Shown here: in pieces, positions 44,815 to 56,333 of the stretch
Layout of the letters: the number at the start of each line of letters is the position of its first letter
How positions within the stretch are numbered: position 1 is the stretch's first letter
DNA from: Calocera cornea HHB12733
Lineage: Eukaryota; Basidiomycota; Dacrymycetes; Dacrymycetales; Dacrymycetaceae
Direction: 5' to 3'
Length of the DNA stretch: 64,000 bases
Assembly: GCA_001632435.1 (NCBI GenBank)
Contig: KV423989.1
Location: 84,685-148,684, forward strand
The notes under the pieces: model-generated
What the model was told of the DNA's origin: nothing
Seen by the model: the letters and a program-made list of their open reading frames with translations, nothing else
The model's database searches: none
Program-made: the position numbers and the translations under genes

Positions 44815-46357
44815 AGATGTAAGGGCAGTAGAGGGTTAGAGTCAAGATGACAATGCCTGGTCTGAGACGAAATAGTGAGCGAACCAGTGTCTTGGTATAT
44901 ATATCAAACCCACCGATATCTCAAGCAAGCATCGCATGCCATCGCATGTCTTGGAAACGATAGTGTCTTCCCAAGCATGCCGACAAGGGAAGTATCGAAG
45001 CTCAGATTGGCTTGTTTGGGGCATCACGGCAGCGTTGCTTACGCACTGTGACATTGTGCAGAACAGCGCGGATCATGCTGTCAGCTTTACGAAGCATCGA
45101 CAGCCGATGATGAGCTCCAGCGTCGGTCGTGTTGCTGGCTCGAGACAGATGAGCCGGCGCGGTCGCACCGCCTGTTTGTAAACGAGCCCGAGCCTGTCTA
45201 GGAAAGAGACATTGCCAAACGCAGAACTCGGTTGCGCCGATTGACAGTTCTCTCAGCTACTATCGCGATAGTAGCGTCGATTATGAGGACAGTGGGAGCC
45301 TATTCTCATGAGCAAGAGATTCCACAAACGGCGTCTGATGGTAAGTACAGGAAGCAGACAAGGGTCGCCGCACAAGCTTCGCGAAGACGCGCCACGATCA
45401 CGTGGTATCTATTTTCCATGAATTTGTCGGCGCGCCGCGGACGCGCCGCCTATCCGATATTCCTGCACATGCCTCCTTACATCGATCTACTTACTAGATG
45501 GGGGTGCCGGAACGAACTTTGGAGACTGGCCGGCACACATGGGATTCCGGGGGTAACAGATGCCGAAGAATCAGAAGCCTTTCCCTATCTTAGCTTGCTC
45601 AAAGTGGCTTTCGTTGCAGATCGACAAAGTCATATTACCAGCACTTCCACAAATGATGCGCATAGGTGCGCAGTTACCGCTGCGTAAAGGATGCTGCACA
45701 GGGCTAGGCACGTCTCACTGGGTCTGCGCGGGCGGCGCTTGCTTTTCACTTGCAGGAAGTCTGTAGAGGTACTCTCCCTTGCCCGCTTCGTCGGACAACG
45801 GGTGCCCATTGCGCCTACCCCCGGCCGGCGGGTATACACACGCAGGACAAATGCATCGCGGTTCGTGGGATCCTCAAAGAGGTTTGCACGTACAACATAC
45901 AGTGTTGTACCCCCCTTTCGGTGGCATCATTCTATTTCTGTTCTAAAGCACATCGTGTCATACACGTACGGACAATGAGCTTCACAGTATACATACGAAG
46001 CGGTATCGAATCATGAAGTGAGAAAGAATATACAGATGAACATCGGCACAAACCAAAACCCGAACTCGGAACTCGAAATGGAAGGTGATACGGAGAGAAA
46101 CGACAAAAGGGTTTGTCAACAAGTACAAACCGTACCCGGAGAGAAACAACAAGAAATGTCCACTTGGCGACTGAATCGCCGACTTATCCAAAGAACTCCG
46201 TCTTTACGCTAGAAGGCACAACTCAGCAATGGTGCATGCCGAGTACCGGACGGAAGTCACGGGCGAACGATGGATGCGGTTCCGCAGCGACAGGATGTTT
46301 CTGGAAGTCGTTCCTTGGAGGATGTCGCTTTGAGGAAGCATTTGACTGGCTATGCAG
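44815..46357. other. Intergenic region, partly arm 2
   Basis: 1.5 kb upstream of A-T-R copy 2. The part to about 45790 is arm 2 and mirrors 25590-26458; the rest is unique. Short open frames here are not conserved between arms, so no gene is called. TATA element at 44896-44904. Confidence 0.6.
44896..44904 (-). promoter_or_regulatory. TATA element of A-T-R copy 2
   Basis: TATATATAT about 80 bp upstream of the ATG at 44814, at the same place as in copy 1. Confidence 0.55.
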
Positions 46358-48425
46358 TTATTCGTCAGCCCTTCGTTCGCCGTCCTTAACGGGCTCGTCG
46401 ACCTGCATCCCATTGGCCTCCGGCTCTTTTCCCTTCTCGCTGGTTGCCGCTTGCTTCGCCGCAAAATCGGGGGTGCTGTCCATCCCGCGGCCCTCGAGCT
46501 CCCTCACTCTCTTTTCGAGGGTCGCTACCCTCCTCTCCCACTCCTCCCGCTCCCTGCCAAACTCTTCTCTCACTCCCTTTACCGCGTTACCGATAAGCCG
46601 CTCAATCGCATGGTGATTGTCCATGAGGCTCTGGTTCGCCCTCCCAGCACGCTCGATCTCCTTCTTAAGCCACTCTTTGAGCTTCTGGGAGTCGAGTATC
46701 GAGTCGTAAAACGTCAAGAACGGATACAAGAACGTCCTCTGCTCGGGAGTGAGGTTGTCGAGACTGCTAGTGGTCGTCGCGCTGCCAGCTTGGGCGGCGG
46801 CGGCAGCTGCCGCACTCGTGCCGGCAGTCGGTGGCGGAAGACCAGCCGTGGGCGGCGGGTACTGTCCAGGCAAGCCACGACCGTGGTTGGCAGCAGCAGC
46901 AGCCTGCTGTTGTTGAAGGATGTCGGTTCGGCCAGGAAGTGGGGCAGTCTGCATCGGCGCACCGCCTTGCGATCCACCGAACGGATAATGATGACCCGCA
47001 GAAACGCCCTGCGATCCTCCATGCCTCTCGTATGTCTGCCGTCTCGAGATGGCGGACACAGCCGTTGTACTTCCCGTCATTGGCGGGCTTGGCTCCTGAT
47101 CCCTCTGCACAGGCCGCAATACGCTCGGGGTGCGCTGTGCGGCACTTCTCAACGGTACGCTGGAAATCGGTCCACGGGCCTCACGAGGAGTCGACAAGTC
47201 CTGCACCCGGTCGCGCTGCATCTCCCGGCTCGTCTGGGAGATGGACATGATTGGCCTTCCAGCACGATCGGCAGCAAGGTGACTGTGCACGCGGCCTGCT
47301 TCGGGACGCTGGCCGAGGGGAGGGACCGCGAAGCGAGTTTGCTGAGGCGGAGCAGAACGCACCTCGCCGTAGCCTTCGACTCCGCCACGGAGTGCCGATG
47401 TTGGATGGCCGAGAAGAGGACGGCCATATGCGTGCCCGGGATGAAGTGTATGCGTCTCTCCGTTGTCGCGAGAATGAGATGATGTATATGCAGGAGACGC
47501 AGAGCCGGACGATGTCGTCTGGATGGTGAGACTCGCCGCCTTCGATGCCGTGAGAGGGCCACGACGGGCAGCGAGAGTAGGCGGAGGGAGAGTGCGACCC
47601 TGTTGCTGCGGAGGCTGCTGCGCCTGTTGACCGGGAGAGCGTTGTTGACTGAGAGCTGGCGAACGCTGCTGGTTGATAGCGGTCTGAGACAGATGAGGAG
47701 AACTAGTCGCGTGCTGCTCATGCCACTCGCGTTCCCGGTCTGACCGTCCGCCTTCCGCCTGCTCCTTCCGCCGCTGGATGATCTCTTGCTGCTGCTGCTT
47801 GAGACCCAAACTCCGGCGGACTTGGTCCATCGCGGCTTCAGGTCGATCTGGGTCAATGGCAAACCCAGCCACGACGGGAGAAACGGGGGCTTGCCCCGGG
47901 CCGCTCGATGAGGAATGCGCACTGTTGTTAGGCGACAGATGCTGTTGTGGGGCAGAACTGTTACTGTTGGGGCGAGCGCGCTTCGGGTAAGGGGATCCCG
48001 GCGGCGATAATGGCTCTGGTTTGACCCTATCGATCAGGATGTCAGCATATATGCGCGTTTGAGGAAACTAGATATACGCACGGAGGTTCCTCTTCCCTAA
48101 GAGCCCGACCACTCTCGCGATCGAGATCGTCGTGCGGGCGCTTTCTCCCTTCCCCACTCTCCTGCCTTCTCATGTCCTCTCTGCCCTCTCGAGTATCCCT
48201 GGGATCGCCAGAGTTCATGTATCGCAGTGGAGGAAGATGGTTGGTGCTGCCAGGGCGATCGCTACCGACAGACCCGCGCGAATCGGTGCGGATATGCGAC
48301 GGCATCGGGTGTGAGTGATGGGCGGCGTGGGTGGGGTAGGTCGAGTTGGGAGAGGGCGAGCGAAACGCCTGGTTAAACGAGGGCAGTGAAACGCTTGTGG
48401 CAGCGGGCGAGCGGCGGTAAGACAT
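46358..48425 (-). CDS. Disordered, coiled-coil protein (probable nuclear)
   Basis: 670-aa protein from exon 1 (48082-48425) and exon 2 (46358-48026), intron 55 nt. Start MSYRRSPAATSVSLPSFNQA. The first ~530 residues are Ser/Pro/Gln/Arg-rich and disordered, with PYPKRARPN as a likely nuclear localisation signal. Gln-rich and Ala-rich runs follow. Then comes an ordered stretch, LTPEQRTFLYPFLTFYDSIL, leading into a long charged coiled coil (KLKEWLKKEIERA through WERRVATLEKRVRELEGR), and an acidic tail. Composition resembles transcription co-regulators or chromatin adaptors, but I recognise no domain. A long antisense open frame over the same region is a shadow of its skewed codon use. Confidence 0.72.
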
Positions 48426-50608
48426 TGTCGTTATTCGTAGTTGTGTTCGTAATAGGAGTGGGTGGTCGTTGTTTCAAGGCGAAGAACGACAGCGATAGAG
48501 GCCGTGGTGACAGCGATGGCGTAGTGCGGGTAGTTAGATACTCGTTCCGGTTTAGACCAACCAGCACTGATAGGCCGTCGTCCTTGATTCGGAGGATGGA
48601 TGATGTCGATATGGTTCTCTGGCAAAACCAGATGAGACGAGAAGCGGAAGCGCTCGTATGGCCAGGAGCGTGTCGTCGTCGGTGGTCGGACTGACGTTGA
48701 CCAGAGGGGTTGAATTCTGATGTCGCTGGCGCTAGGCTGGGGTTCTTGTCCGCGGGGGTGATGGTATCAACGAGGAAATGCTGTCGAGGATTGATGATGT
48801 GGTGGTCGATGACAGTGTGGTTCCCGTCAGTGGTGGTTGAAACTGACAATGACAGCGGAGGAATTGACCAGGCGGATGGGACCCGATTTGGACGCGTGCC
48901 GGTCGGGGTGTCAGCACTTGGTTACGGTCCCCTGTGGACGCCTATAAGGCCGACTAATCAGTCGGAGGGGGTTTCAAGGCCAGGAGAAACTGCACAGTGA
49001 GCCCCGTCAGCGACAGAATCAACAAAGGCACAAGGGGCCCTCCACCATTGCGTTCCCAGGACGTTTTCTATAGTCGCGAGTTATTACGCGCGTTGATGAA
49101 CTGTATGGGAGCGCAAAGGCATCGTTGGCCGTTGTCAGTTCTCAAACACGTTCCGGCCTTTCCGTCAAGGGGAATCCACGCGCCACAAATGATCCCGCTC
49201 CGCATCAGACAATCATTCACATCACCCAGGCGCGCCCTGACACTACGAAAAGTCGACGCCATTTTCCCTTACATAATTCTGGCGCCAAACAGAGATCGCG
49301 CCCATTGTACACTCTGAATTGAGGCAGGGGGACACTTGCCACGTCGCCCTGGACCCGGCTATCTCGGAAGATGCATCGGGATCACCCTCCGAAGGAAGGC
49401 TTCGACTTTCTGCCAGCGAGCAGAATTCGCGGGTAGTTGTGAAGATGTCAGGGTAACAGCCGATCAGAGGTTGTTATCAGCGCGTACTCTTCCATCCTTC
49501 GCGCTGGCATCTTCCGCGTGCTGATGGGAAGCGAAAGCACTGCCACTCCATGGGAACTACTTGAAGCTGCACCGCATGATCATGCCAGCCCCATATATAC
49601 GACCTTGGTGGATGCTGCAAGCTGTGTACTATGGCCAGTCGTGCTGGGCGCTTGGATAGAGTCCTGTTTTTGGTATGTTTCGTCGACTGCGGAAGGCGCT
49701 CGGACCTTGTATGATAGCACCGGAGCGCGCAGCCATCTATCCCCCGCTCACAGGTCGCACCGCATGTCATCATATGGCGGGGTGTGAGACACGCTCGTGA
49801 CTGGTGTTACGGAACATGGCGGGGCGATAGGCACGGACTGTGCCCGACGCTTTGAAAGTCTTTCGGTCGTCTGGCACCGGTCACGCCGGGCGAAGATAAC
49901 CAACGGTGTGCCTCCCTCATGCCGACTCTGTCGGCCGATGCCCGGTCGTGCTACCCATCTACATGTCAGCGCAATTTGAAACAGAAGAGCGCAGCAGCCC
50001 TGCCTTTCTTCACGAGCGATCCCGTGACTTGAACACCCGCGGGACGGGCGCCAGCGTCAAAGTTGCTCTGTCTTTCTGCTGGAGCTTGAACATTCGAACG
50101 CGCCGGCCAAGCAGCACATCGCCTGGTCGTTGCTCGCGAGCATGACACCGCCAGTCGTGGTTATGCAAGCGCAAGGCTCTATCGAGATGAAGATGACGAA
50201 GATGCCAACGGTGGTCGAGGCTCTAATTACTCACTGAAGGCGGTGGGTTCGCATACATGTAGTCCACTTCCATGGCTTGACTCATGCCTCATCGAAGAAC
50301 CTCGTACCGCAGCACACAAAGCGGTCAGGAACAGCCGCGGCATACTGCGGATGGTATCATCGACAATTCACAACATCTCACCCTCTCCAAACAGCCCGGT
50401 CGTAGATGGAGGTGCGTGATCCATCAGAGTTGTTGCGTTGAGAAGTGCCAAGACCCTGACCTATTCTTAGAGAACGGCCGATATCATATTTCCTCCGACA
50501 ATGGCAGTCGGAGCGCTGGCAATGTGCTCGTTAGCCAATATATAGGCGACCTACCTACGTGTGATCCGACAGTGTTCTACCGACTTTCACCCAGGACAAC
50601 CTTCGAAT
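48426..50608. other. Long intergenic region
   Basis: 2.2 kb between two divergent genes. Mixed composition, several short open frames on both strands without introns, motifs or start context. I see no gene, transposon end or RNA here. The stretch near 48430-48900 should be the promoter and leader of the coiled-coil gene. Confidence 0.5.
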
Positions 50609-51384
50609 ATGGGACAGCTTGAACAGACCGAAACCGAGGCCGACCGCGAATTCAATGCCAGCGAGCATGCCCCGGCTTTCGCCTACGCCAAGCGCCTCAC
50701 GTTCTCTGCAGACGAGCCCCTGAAAAGGGTTATCACTGAAGTCGGCAGTCCGGTTTCATACAAGGTCTCCACCAAATTGACGATCCCGCTCATTGGATCT
50801 GACGTCACCACGATCACTTGTACCGGGCACGGCGTCGAGAGGACAGTCGCTGTGATCCACTGGAACGACTACGAAGATGATCGGTCGGAGCTGGAATGGT
50901 ATAATGGCGAGAAGATAAAGCTGTGGGAGTATCTCAAGGCCCCTGGTGCTATTCAATATGGTGCCAAGGTGTACGTTCAACACTCATTCGTGCGACTTCG
51001 GATATTGACCGTCGCACCCCCTTTACAGAAGCCGAACTTTCCAAGTAAGCGGACATGCGTACAAATGGCAATGGACCCATGGCCAATATCAGCATCATTT
51101 CGAGGTACTGCTCTTCAGTGTACCCTGTGATCGCGGGAAAGACTAATTCTCCTCAACAGCTTGTCGACGAGCACGAAACTAAACTGGCCCGAGACATTCG
51201 TAACAATGTCGGCTTCTTCATGCAACATACCGTCTCCGGCGGTTTGCTGGTCAACTCCGAGGGTCTCGACATGTTAGATGAGATTATCGTCACCCATACG
51301 GCTCTGGCACAGCTGGAACGCATGGAGTATTTTGTGCGGCGGGATGTGCAGGCAGTGCATATCAACCACACGTTGAAGGCGTGA
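50609..51384 (+). CDS. DUF6593-like basidiomycete protein, second copy
   Basis: 220-aa paralog of the gene at 10109-10897, with the same three-exon plan: 50609-50970, 51029-51104 and 51160-51384; the last exon is exactly 225 nt in both. The ATG at 50609 opens MGQLEQTETEADREF. Shared blocks: FAYAKRLTFSADEPLKRVI, PVSYKVSTKLTIPLIGSDVT, HWNDYEDDRSELEW, YKWQW in exon 2, and TVSGGLLVNSEGLDMLDEII in exon 3. Pattern resembles DUF6593, function unknown. No signal peptide or membrane helix. Convergent with the intact P450 100 bp downstream, as its paralog is with the hAT-split P450, so the two genes were duplicated together. Confidence 0.75.
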
Positions 51385-51484
51385 ATCCGATATCCATTCC
51401 CGTGGTCAGTAATGACCATAGCTATTATCCAGAACAAGTCCATCGCACAATCCACGCACAACCCATGCACCACCAGTGTCCCTA

Positions 51485-53383
51485 TTATGCTGGGTGGCTA
51501 CGGCGCGTCATCTTCAGCGGGAAATGCTTATGTCCAAATCCAACCGTCAACTCGACGTTTTCCGCCCACGCGGAGTGCCACTCCTCCACCGTCTGCCCTT
51601 CTTTCAGCACCGGCTCCACCTTGAAGTCACGAAGAAGTAGAGCCAGCACGGCGGCGGATTCCACTAGCGCAAACTTACGCCCGATACAGACACGTGGTCC
51701 ATAAGAGAAAGTCAGTAGCGGCTCCGTGGTGGGGTCGAGCCATCGTTCCGGCTTGAACGTATATGGGTCGGCATACACCCGGGGATTGCACGCGATGCCG
51801 AGAAAATCTAGGGTCACTACTTGTCCTTTCGGGACGTGCAGTGGCATTGAGCCCCCCGTTTTGCTTGGGACTTGTAGCACGGTATCTTCAACTGGTTGGC
51901 GGATGATCATCAGCGCGCTAGCTTTACGACATTGTCAGCTCTGAGTTTCTGATCCCGGAAGAAGTACGCACGATACATTCGCAACGCCTCCTGGAAACAC
52001 CCCTGAATGAAGGGCAACTTCTCGAAGTCATCATAGGTCTCGTGGAGTAATGAGCAGAACGTCTGAGTCCGTATGAAGGATGATTACCGGGTCCTTCCCG
52101 TCCGGCACCACAGACATGATCTCCTCATATGCTCGCTGCTGATGCTTCTGATGGTATGCCAGTTCGCCGAGAGTTGCCGCCAGCGCTTTGCTTGTCGTCT
52201 CTGTACAGTACTTGAATCAGGGAGACAAGCTGATGCATACGGAATCTCGTGTACCGTGACCCGCTAGGAGCAACAAGAAGACATTGCTGATCAATTCGCG
52301 ATCAGACAGTGCCCCCTTGGTTCCTTTCTCAAGCTCGTTCGCAGCCAACAATGCGCTGAAGATGTCCTTGGAGTTCTTCTCGTTGGTAAACCCCGCGGTA
52401 CGACGCGTGCTAATGATGCCTTGCAGAATACTTTCAAGTATATTCACAGCGTCGTACAAACGCCTCAGACTGAGGATATATGTCAGTCGGTGGAACAGCT
52501 GTATTTCAGGGTTGACCTACGCGGGAACCGGCAAGCGGTACATCCAATGCGGAATGAAGGACAGCAGCACTAGCGATCCACTTGTTACTTCGAAGCATTC
52601 TGGAAGGGACATGCCCTTGATACGCTCGCCCACATCTTCGTTCCAGGAAAGGTCGATACCGAAACCGCACTTGGAAATGAGATATAGCGCAAACTGGATG
52701 CAGCGGGTCATTTCGAGTCAACAAAATACAACCCGTCTCAGAGGACCGTCATACCTTGGACGTGATCGCAGTGACGTCCGGCATGATGAACTCTTGCTCC
52801 TTCTCCCATTTCTCGGTAGCGATGCAGTCGTAGTAGGTGTTAATTGTCTCCGCCCAAACGTATCCGTAAAGACGCCCGTTGAAGCCAGGGGCAACGGCTT
52901 TACGGTGTCGAGGCCATTCCGCTTGCATTGAAGCGAACACGCTTTCTCCGAAGGGTGCAAGACTGTTAACGCTCTCTTGGACCTTATCCCAAGAAGATTT
53001 GTTGCCCAGAATTTGTTTGGTAACTTCGGGTGAGTTCGAGTACAGCATTGGCCCACCAGTCAGGAAGCCAACAATGCGCGTCATCTCCATAGGCGAATTT
53101 TGATAGAATGTGCGCCTCCATTTGTACGTGACAATGAGGCCTGGGTTCCAGTTCGTCGATGGTAGTAGGGCGCCCGGGATTGAGAAAGACGAGGCGGGGA
53201 ATGTCATTCCAGGAAGGAAGGATACATTCTGATCCCGAGTGAGGTTGTGATTTACTCGGTAGCTCTTGTCAGCAAACTCACGCGGAGATCTCGATAGAAT
53301 GTAAGTGCGCGATGTAAGCTTGTGACGATTAGCGCGCCAACAATGAGAATTGGCCAGGAGGGTAGAAAGAGCAGGGAGAACAT
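51485..53383 (-). CDS. Cytochrome P450 monooxygenase (intact twin of the hAT-split gene)
   Basis: 526-aa ER-type monooxygenase. Seven exons: 53282-53383, 52755-53228, 52521-52693, 52255-52469, 52088-52200, 51972-52038 and 51485-51921. Exon lengths 102, 474, 173, 215, 113, 67 and 437 nt are identical to those of the gene at 5280-9957 once its transposon is removed. Start chosen at MFSLLFLPSWPILIVG; an ATG 69 nt upstream is in frame but would place charged text before the membrane anchor. Motifs: FLPGMTFPASS hinge, EWPRHRKAVAPGF (C helix), AGHETTS (I helix, 319-325), QEALR (ExxR), FKPERW, and heme loop FSYGPRVCIG with axial Cys460. Probably functional. Substrate unknown. Confidence 0.92.
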
Positions 53384-54085
53384 CAAGTGAGGACTCGATC
53401 GTCTTGTCCTGAGTTGACGGGCCAGAGATTCGCGTTTTATTATCGTATCCAATGTCGTGCTTGGCTTCCTCGCGACGTTCCAGCGCCAGGCATCACCGAT
53501 AGGGTCAGAAGACGATTCGATTGTGTTGTGAGAGCCGGGATCCGCGGCAGCGTCAGCGGAGCCCGTTGGGAGTAAGCGGCGCCGCTTACAAACCTGATTA
53601 TCTGCTTACGATATCGGTTCCATCTACCGGTCCATCTCCGGTTTAATCGGCCCGAGTGCCTCGCCGGTAGACGGGGCAAGCTTGGAAACACTTCCCCCAC
53701 GCGGGTCCGCTCTTTAACTCGCCATCTTGGGACAGCGGTGACCCGAAGTACAGGCCCATACGCTAATGGGGGCCTGGAAAGGTGTCCTCGCTCTGCATGA
53801 AACAAAAAAGAAAGTGACAGAACTGCCAACATGGGTTGTTCACCGTACGACCTCTATTATTGTGAGGGCCCCTTCCAGTACATGTACAGTGATCTACACG
53901 AACACCAACGCCGCTGCCATCAAGAATCCATCATGTCCGCGACACCGGTTGTCCGATACTTAGTGGGCTCAGTGGCCATCGAGATAGAATAGTCAGGTCC
54001 TACAACGCAATGCCTTTCTCCTGCTGTGGGTCCTCCACGATGAGATCGGGAGCGCTGAGGTACATCTGCTTCCTGATCAGCGCCA
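53384..54085. other. Intergenic region
   Basis: About 700 bp between the P450 start and the stop of the next minus-strand gene. No gene or repeat seen. Confidence 0.55.
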
Positions 54086-55423
54086 TTACTCCTGGAGAAT
54101 ACGAAAACGAAAGCGAACGTGGTAAGGCCACACTCCGTGCTGCGGCTCTTCCAGCGCTTCCATTGCGATCTCCGGGCTGGGACGCTTTTGAAATGGAGCA
54201 CTAGTAGTAATTGACGGAAGCTCTGAAACCGGATAGCGTGCAACGCTTCGATCACTTAGACCCCAGCTATCGCGCATCGTGAATGTCGCCATGAGGGAGT
54301 TTCCGTACAGTTTCGAAGTAATGAAGAGTAGGCCAAGATATCTGGAACGAGGTTAGTGACCGAGCCCCAAGATGCTAGTTGGGACGTACACAGTCGACCC
54401 GGGATCGGCGAGGTACATGATTGTTGTTGCCATCACGCTCAAGGCAGTGAAGAGGCCCGTCTGGAGCGAGACTCGCAGGATGCGAGTGAGGACATCGTCA
54501 ACGCCCGGAAATCCAGTCCGCATTTTCGGCTATAAGTCACATCAGCCCCCACTTCATATCGACCTGATGTATCTCTGCGCATACCAGGTACCAGAACATC
54601 ACTCCTGCGATGAAAGAGTCGATGGTCAAGCTTCCGAAGCTCCAAACCACAGAGATGATTCGGATTTCATATAACAATAGCAGCTGTTGAACCCATTTGA
54701 TGCCGATTGTCACACCGATTCCTGCAGCTAGAGGCAATGAGACTCGATGCAGCAGTTTGGTTCTGGAAGCGTACTGAAAACAAGGAACGCTGCCAGCCAA
54801 ATGAAGACAGCAATCCACGTTTGACCCGTGATGATTCGTATTCTCCACGCATAGATACATCGGACTAGGAATGCATTCACTGCCTGGATCCCAAAATGAG
54901 ATGGGCGTGAAACTCAGGGAAAGTATGACATACCGTGATAGCAGGGTAAGCGATGATACCCGTATCAGCGAACACAAGCATGAATTGGTTGTCTGCTTAT
55001 TATTAGCACAGCTGGGTTTGAAATTCCCAAGCTAGTCTTACTATAGCTGGTCACCAGATAGTAGTACGCCGACATGGTACTGAGAACAACACTCGCAGTA
55101 TCTGCAAGAAACACCGCCAGGATCTGGAGCGGTGAATGTCAGCGTGCACTGAAGAGCACTATGCACCAGACACGTACAACAAGCTTGAGAAGCCATCGAT
55201 CGCTACAAATGCTTTCATTAGCAATACACATGAGGCAGAGAGACCGCTACTGACTTTCTACAGTGGGTATAATAAATGAAACATTGCAAGACCATGATGC
55301 CGTACAGGACTGCCGCCAGCGTCGTTCCTATTAGCAGCGGCCCTAGTCTGGTCCTTCTCTCAGCAAAGTCAACCAAGAGGGTGATAGATACACTCACATA
55401 TATTCCAGACTATCCATCTCCAT
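54086..55423 (-). CDS. DUF6534-like multi-pass membrane protein
   Basis: Seven-helix type basidiomycete membrane protein of unknown role, built from many short exons. Readable blocks in order on the minus strand: MDSLEYI; TRLGPLLIGTTLAAVLYGIM with YYTHC; NDRWLLKL; ILAVFLADTASVVLSTMSAY; FMLVFADTGIIAYPAIT; AVNAFLVRCIYAWRIRIITG with WIAVFIWLAAFLVF; ISVVWSFGSLTIDSFIAGVM; KMRTGFPGVDDVLTRILRVS with LQTGLFTALSVMATTIMYL; then YLGLLFITSKLYGNSLMATF and a cytoplasmic tail ending RILQE at 54086. GPLLIG, the NDRW-type loop and KLYGNSLMATF are hallmarks of DUF6534 proteins. Start taken as 55423 (55417 also possible). Not all splice sites were resolved. Confidence 0.72.
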
Positions 55424-56333
55424 CTCCACATCAACACCGAGCCAGAGCAAACGAGCGGTAGGAAAGAGCGAAAGCGCTCCCAGTCACTTTCTCCCCTAGC
55501 CAAGTATATGAGGTGAGTCCATGGGGCTGTTATCAGCCGAAGCCCGGAGGGCTGCTTCTATTTCGATCCAGGTAGTGAATACATCAGAATGCTGCAGAGC
55601 ACACAGGGGTTGCGATGCGTGAGGAAGAAGCACTGCCAGAATATCTGAGGATGAATCGGGAAGGGCGAGGAAGGAGGCGCGCTGCCAGCCAATGGGGGCT
55701 GTTTACGTAGCAGTTACGGTGTGAACAAGTGCAACAGAAAGGACGAACTGACGCGACTCAGTGGGATGAGAGCTGTACCGGCGAAGGAAAGCAGTGAGTT
55801 CAAACGCCATATTCCTTTCGCCGCGGATGTCTGGTGGGAATGTCGACATTATAGCCGGCCCAGACGCCTTCTTTCAGAGTCTCAGTGCAATGTAAGAAGA
55901 CATCATGCTGGTTGAAGCAGCAGTTTTTAGTGTGCACGCATCCGGTCCAAGAGGTGAGCCAGATGGTTGTCGGGCCGACAAATGATCGTCCGTAATAACG
56001 ACAAAGATGACCCGTTATATCTGGAATGGTCGCTACCGGTGGGGTTCAGCCTGTCGGACCACTTCCCGAGCTCGGCATTCGGCCCCTCTTCGACCCGCGC
56101 GCCCTGTACCCCGCAGTGTCCTTCCCCGCACGGCCAATCTCCGCTGCCCCGCTCCGAATATTGCACCTTGAGCCTGGCCGGCGCGCTTCTAATTGAGAGG
56201 AGACAGTCTCGTGACGGCTTTGAATCGACATGAGGATTTAGGCAGGGCGACATACCGGGGCATGCGCGACTATATCAACAAGCGACGTCGACCGCAGTAA
56301 GGTGCGATTCGTACAGCAAGTGAACCTGGAGAC
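55424..56333. other. Divergent intergenic region
   Basis: 910 bp between two divergent genes. No protein or RNA gene recognised; should contain both promoters. Confidence 0.55.

Larger units (their letters stand above)
39915..45790 (-). repeat. Inverted-duplication arm 2 (about 5.9 kb)
   Basis: Reverse-complement partner of 25590-31335. It carries the intact last exon of a P450, A-T-R copy 2 and its upstream region. The intact P450 crosses the inner edge, so this arm is the likely original. Edges approximate. Confidence 0.85.

Noticed and set aside
46352..47482. 376-codon open frame antisense to the coiled-coil gene
   Set aside because: Shadow frame; the opposite strand gives a longer protein with NLS and heptad pattern.
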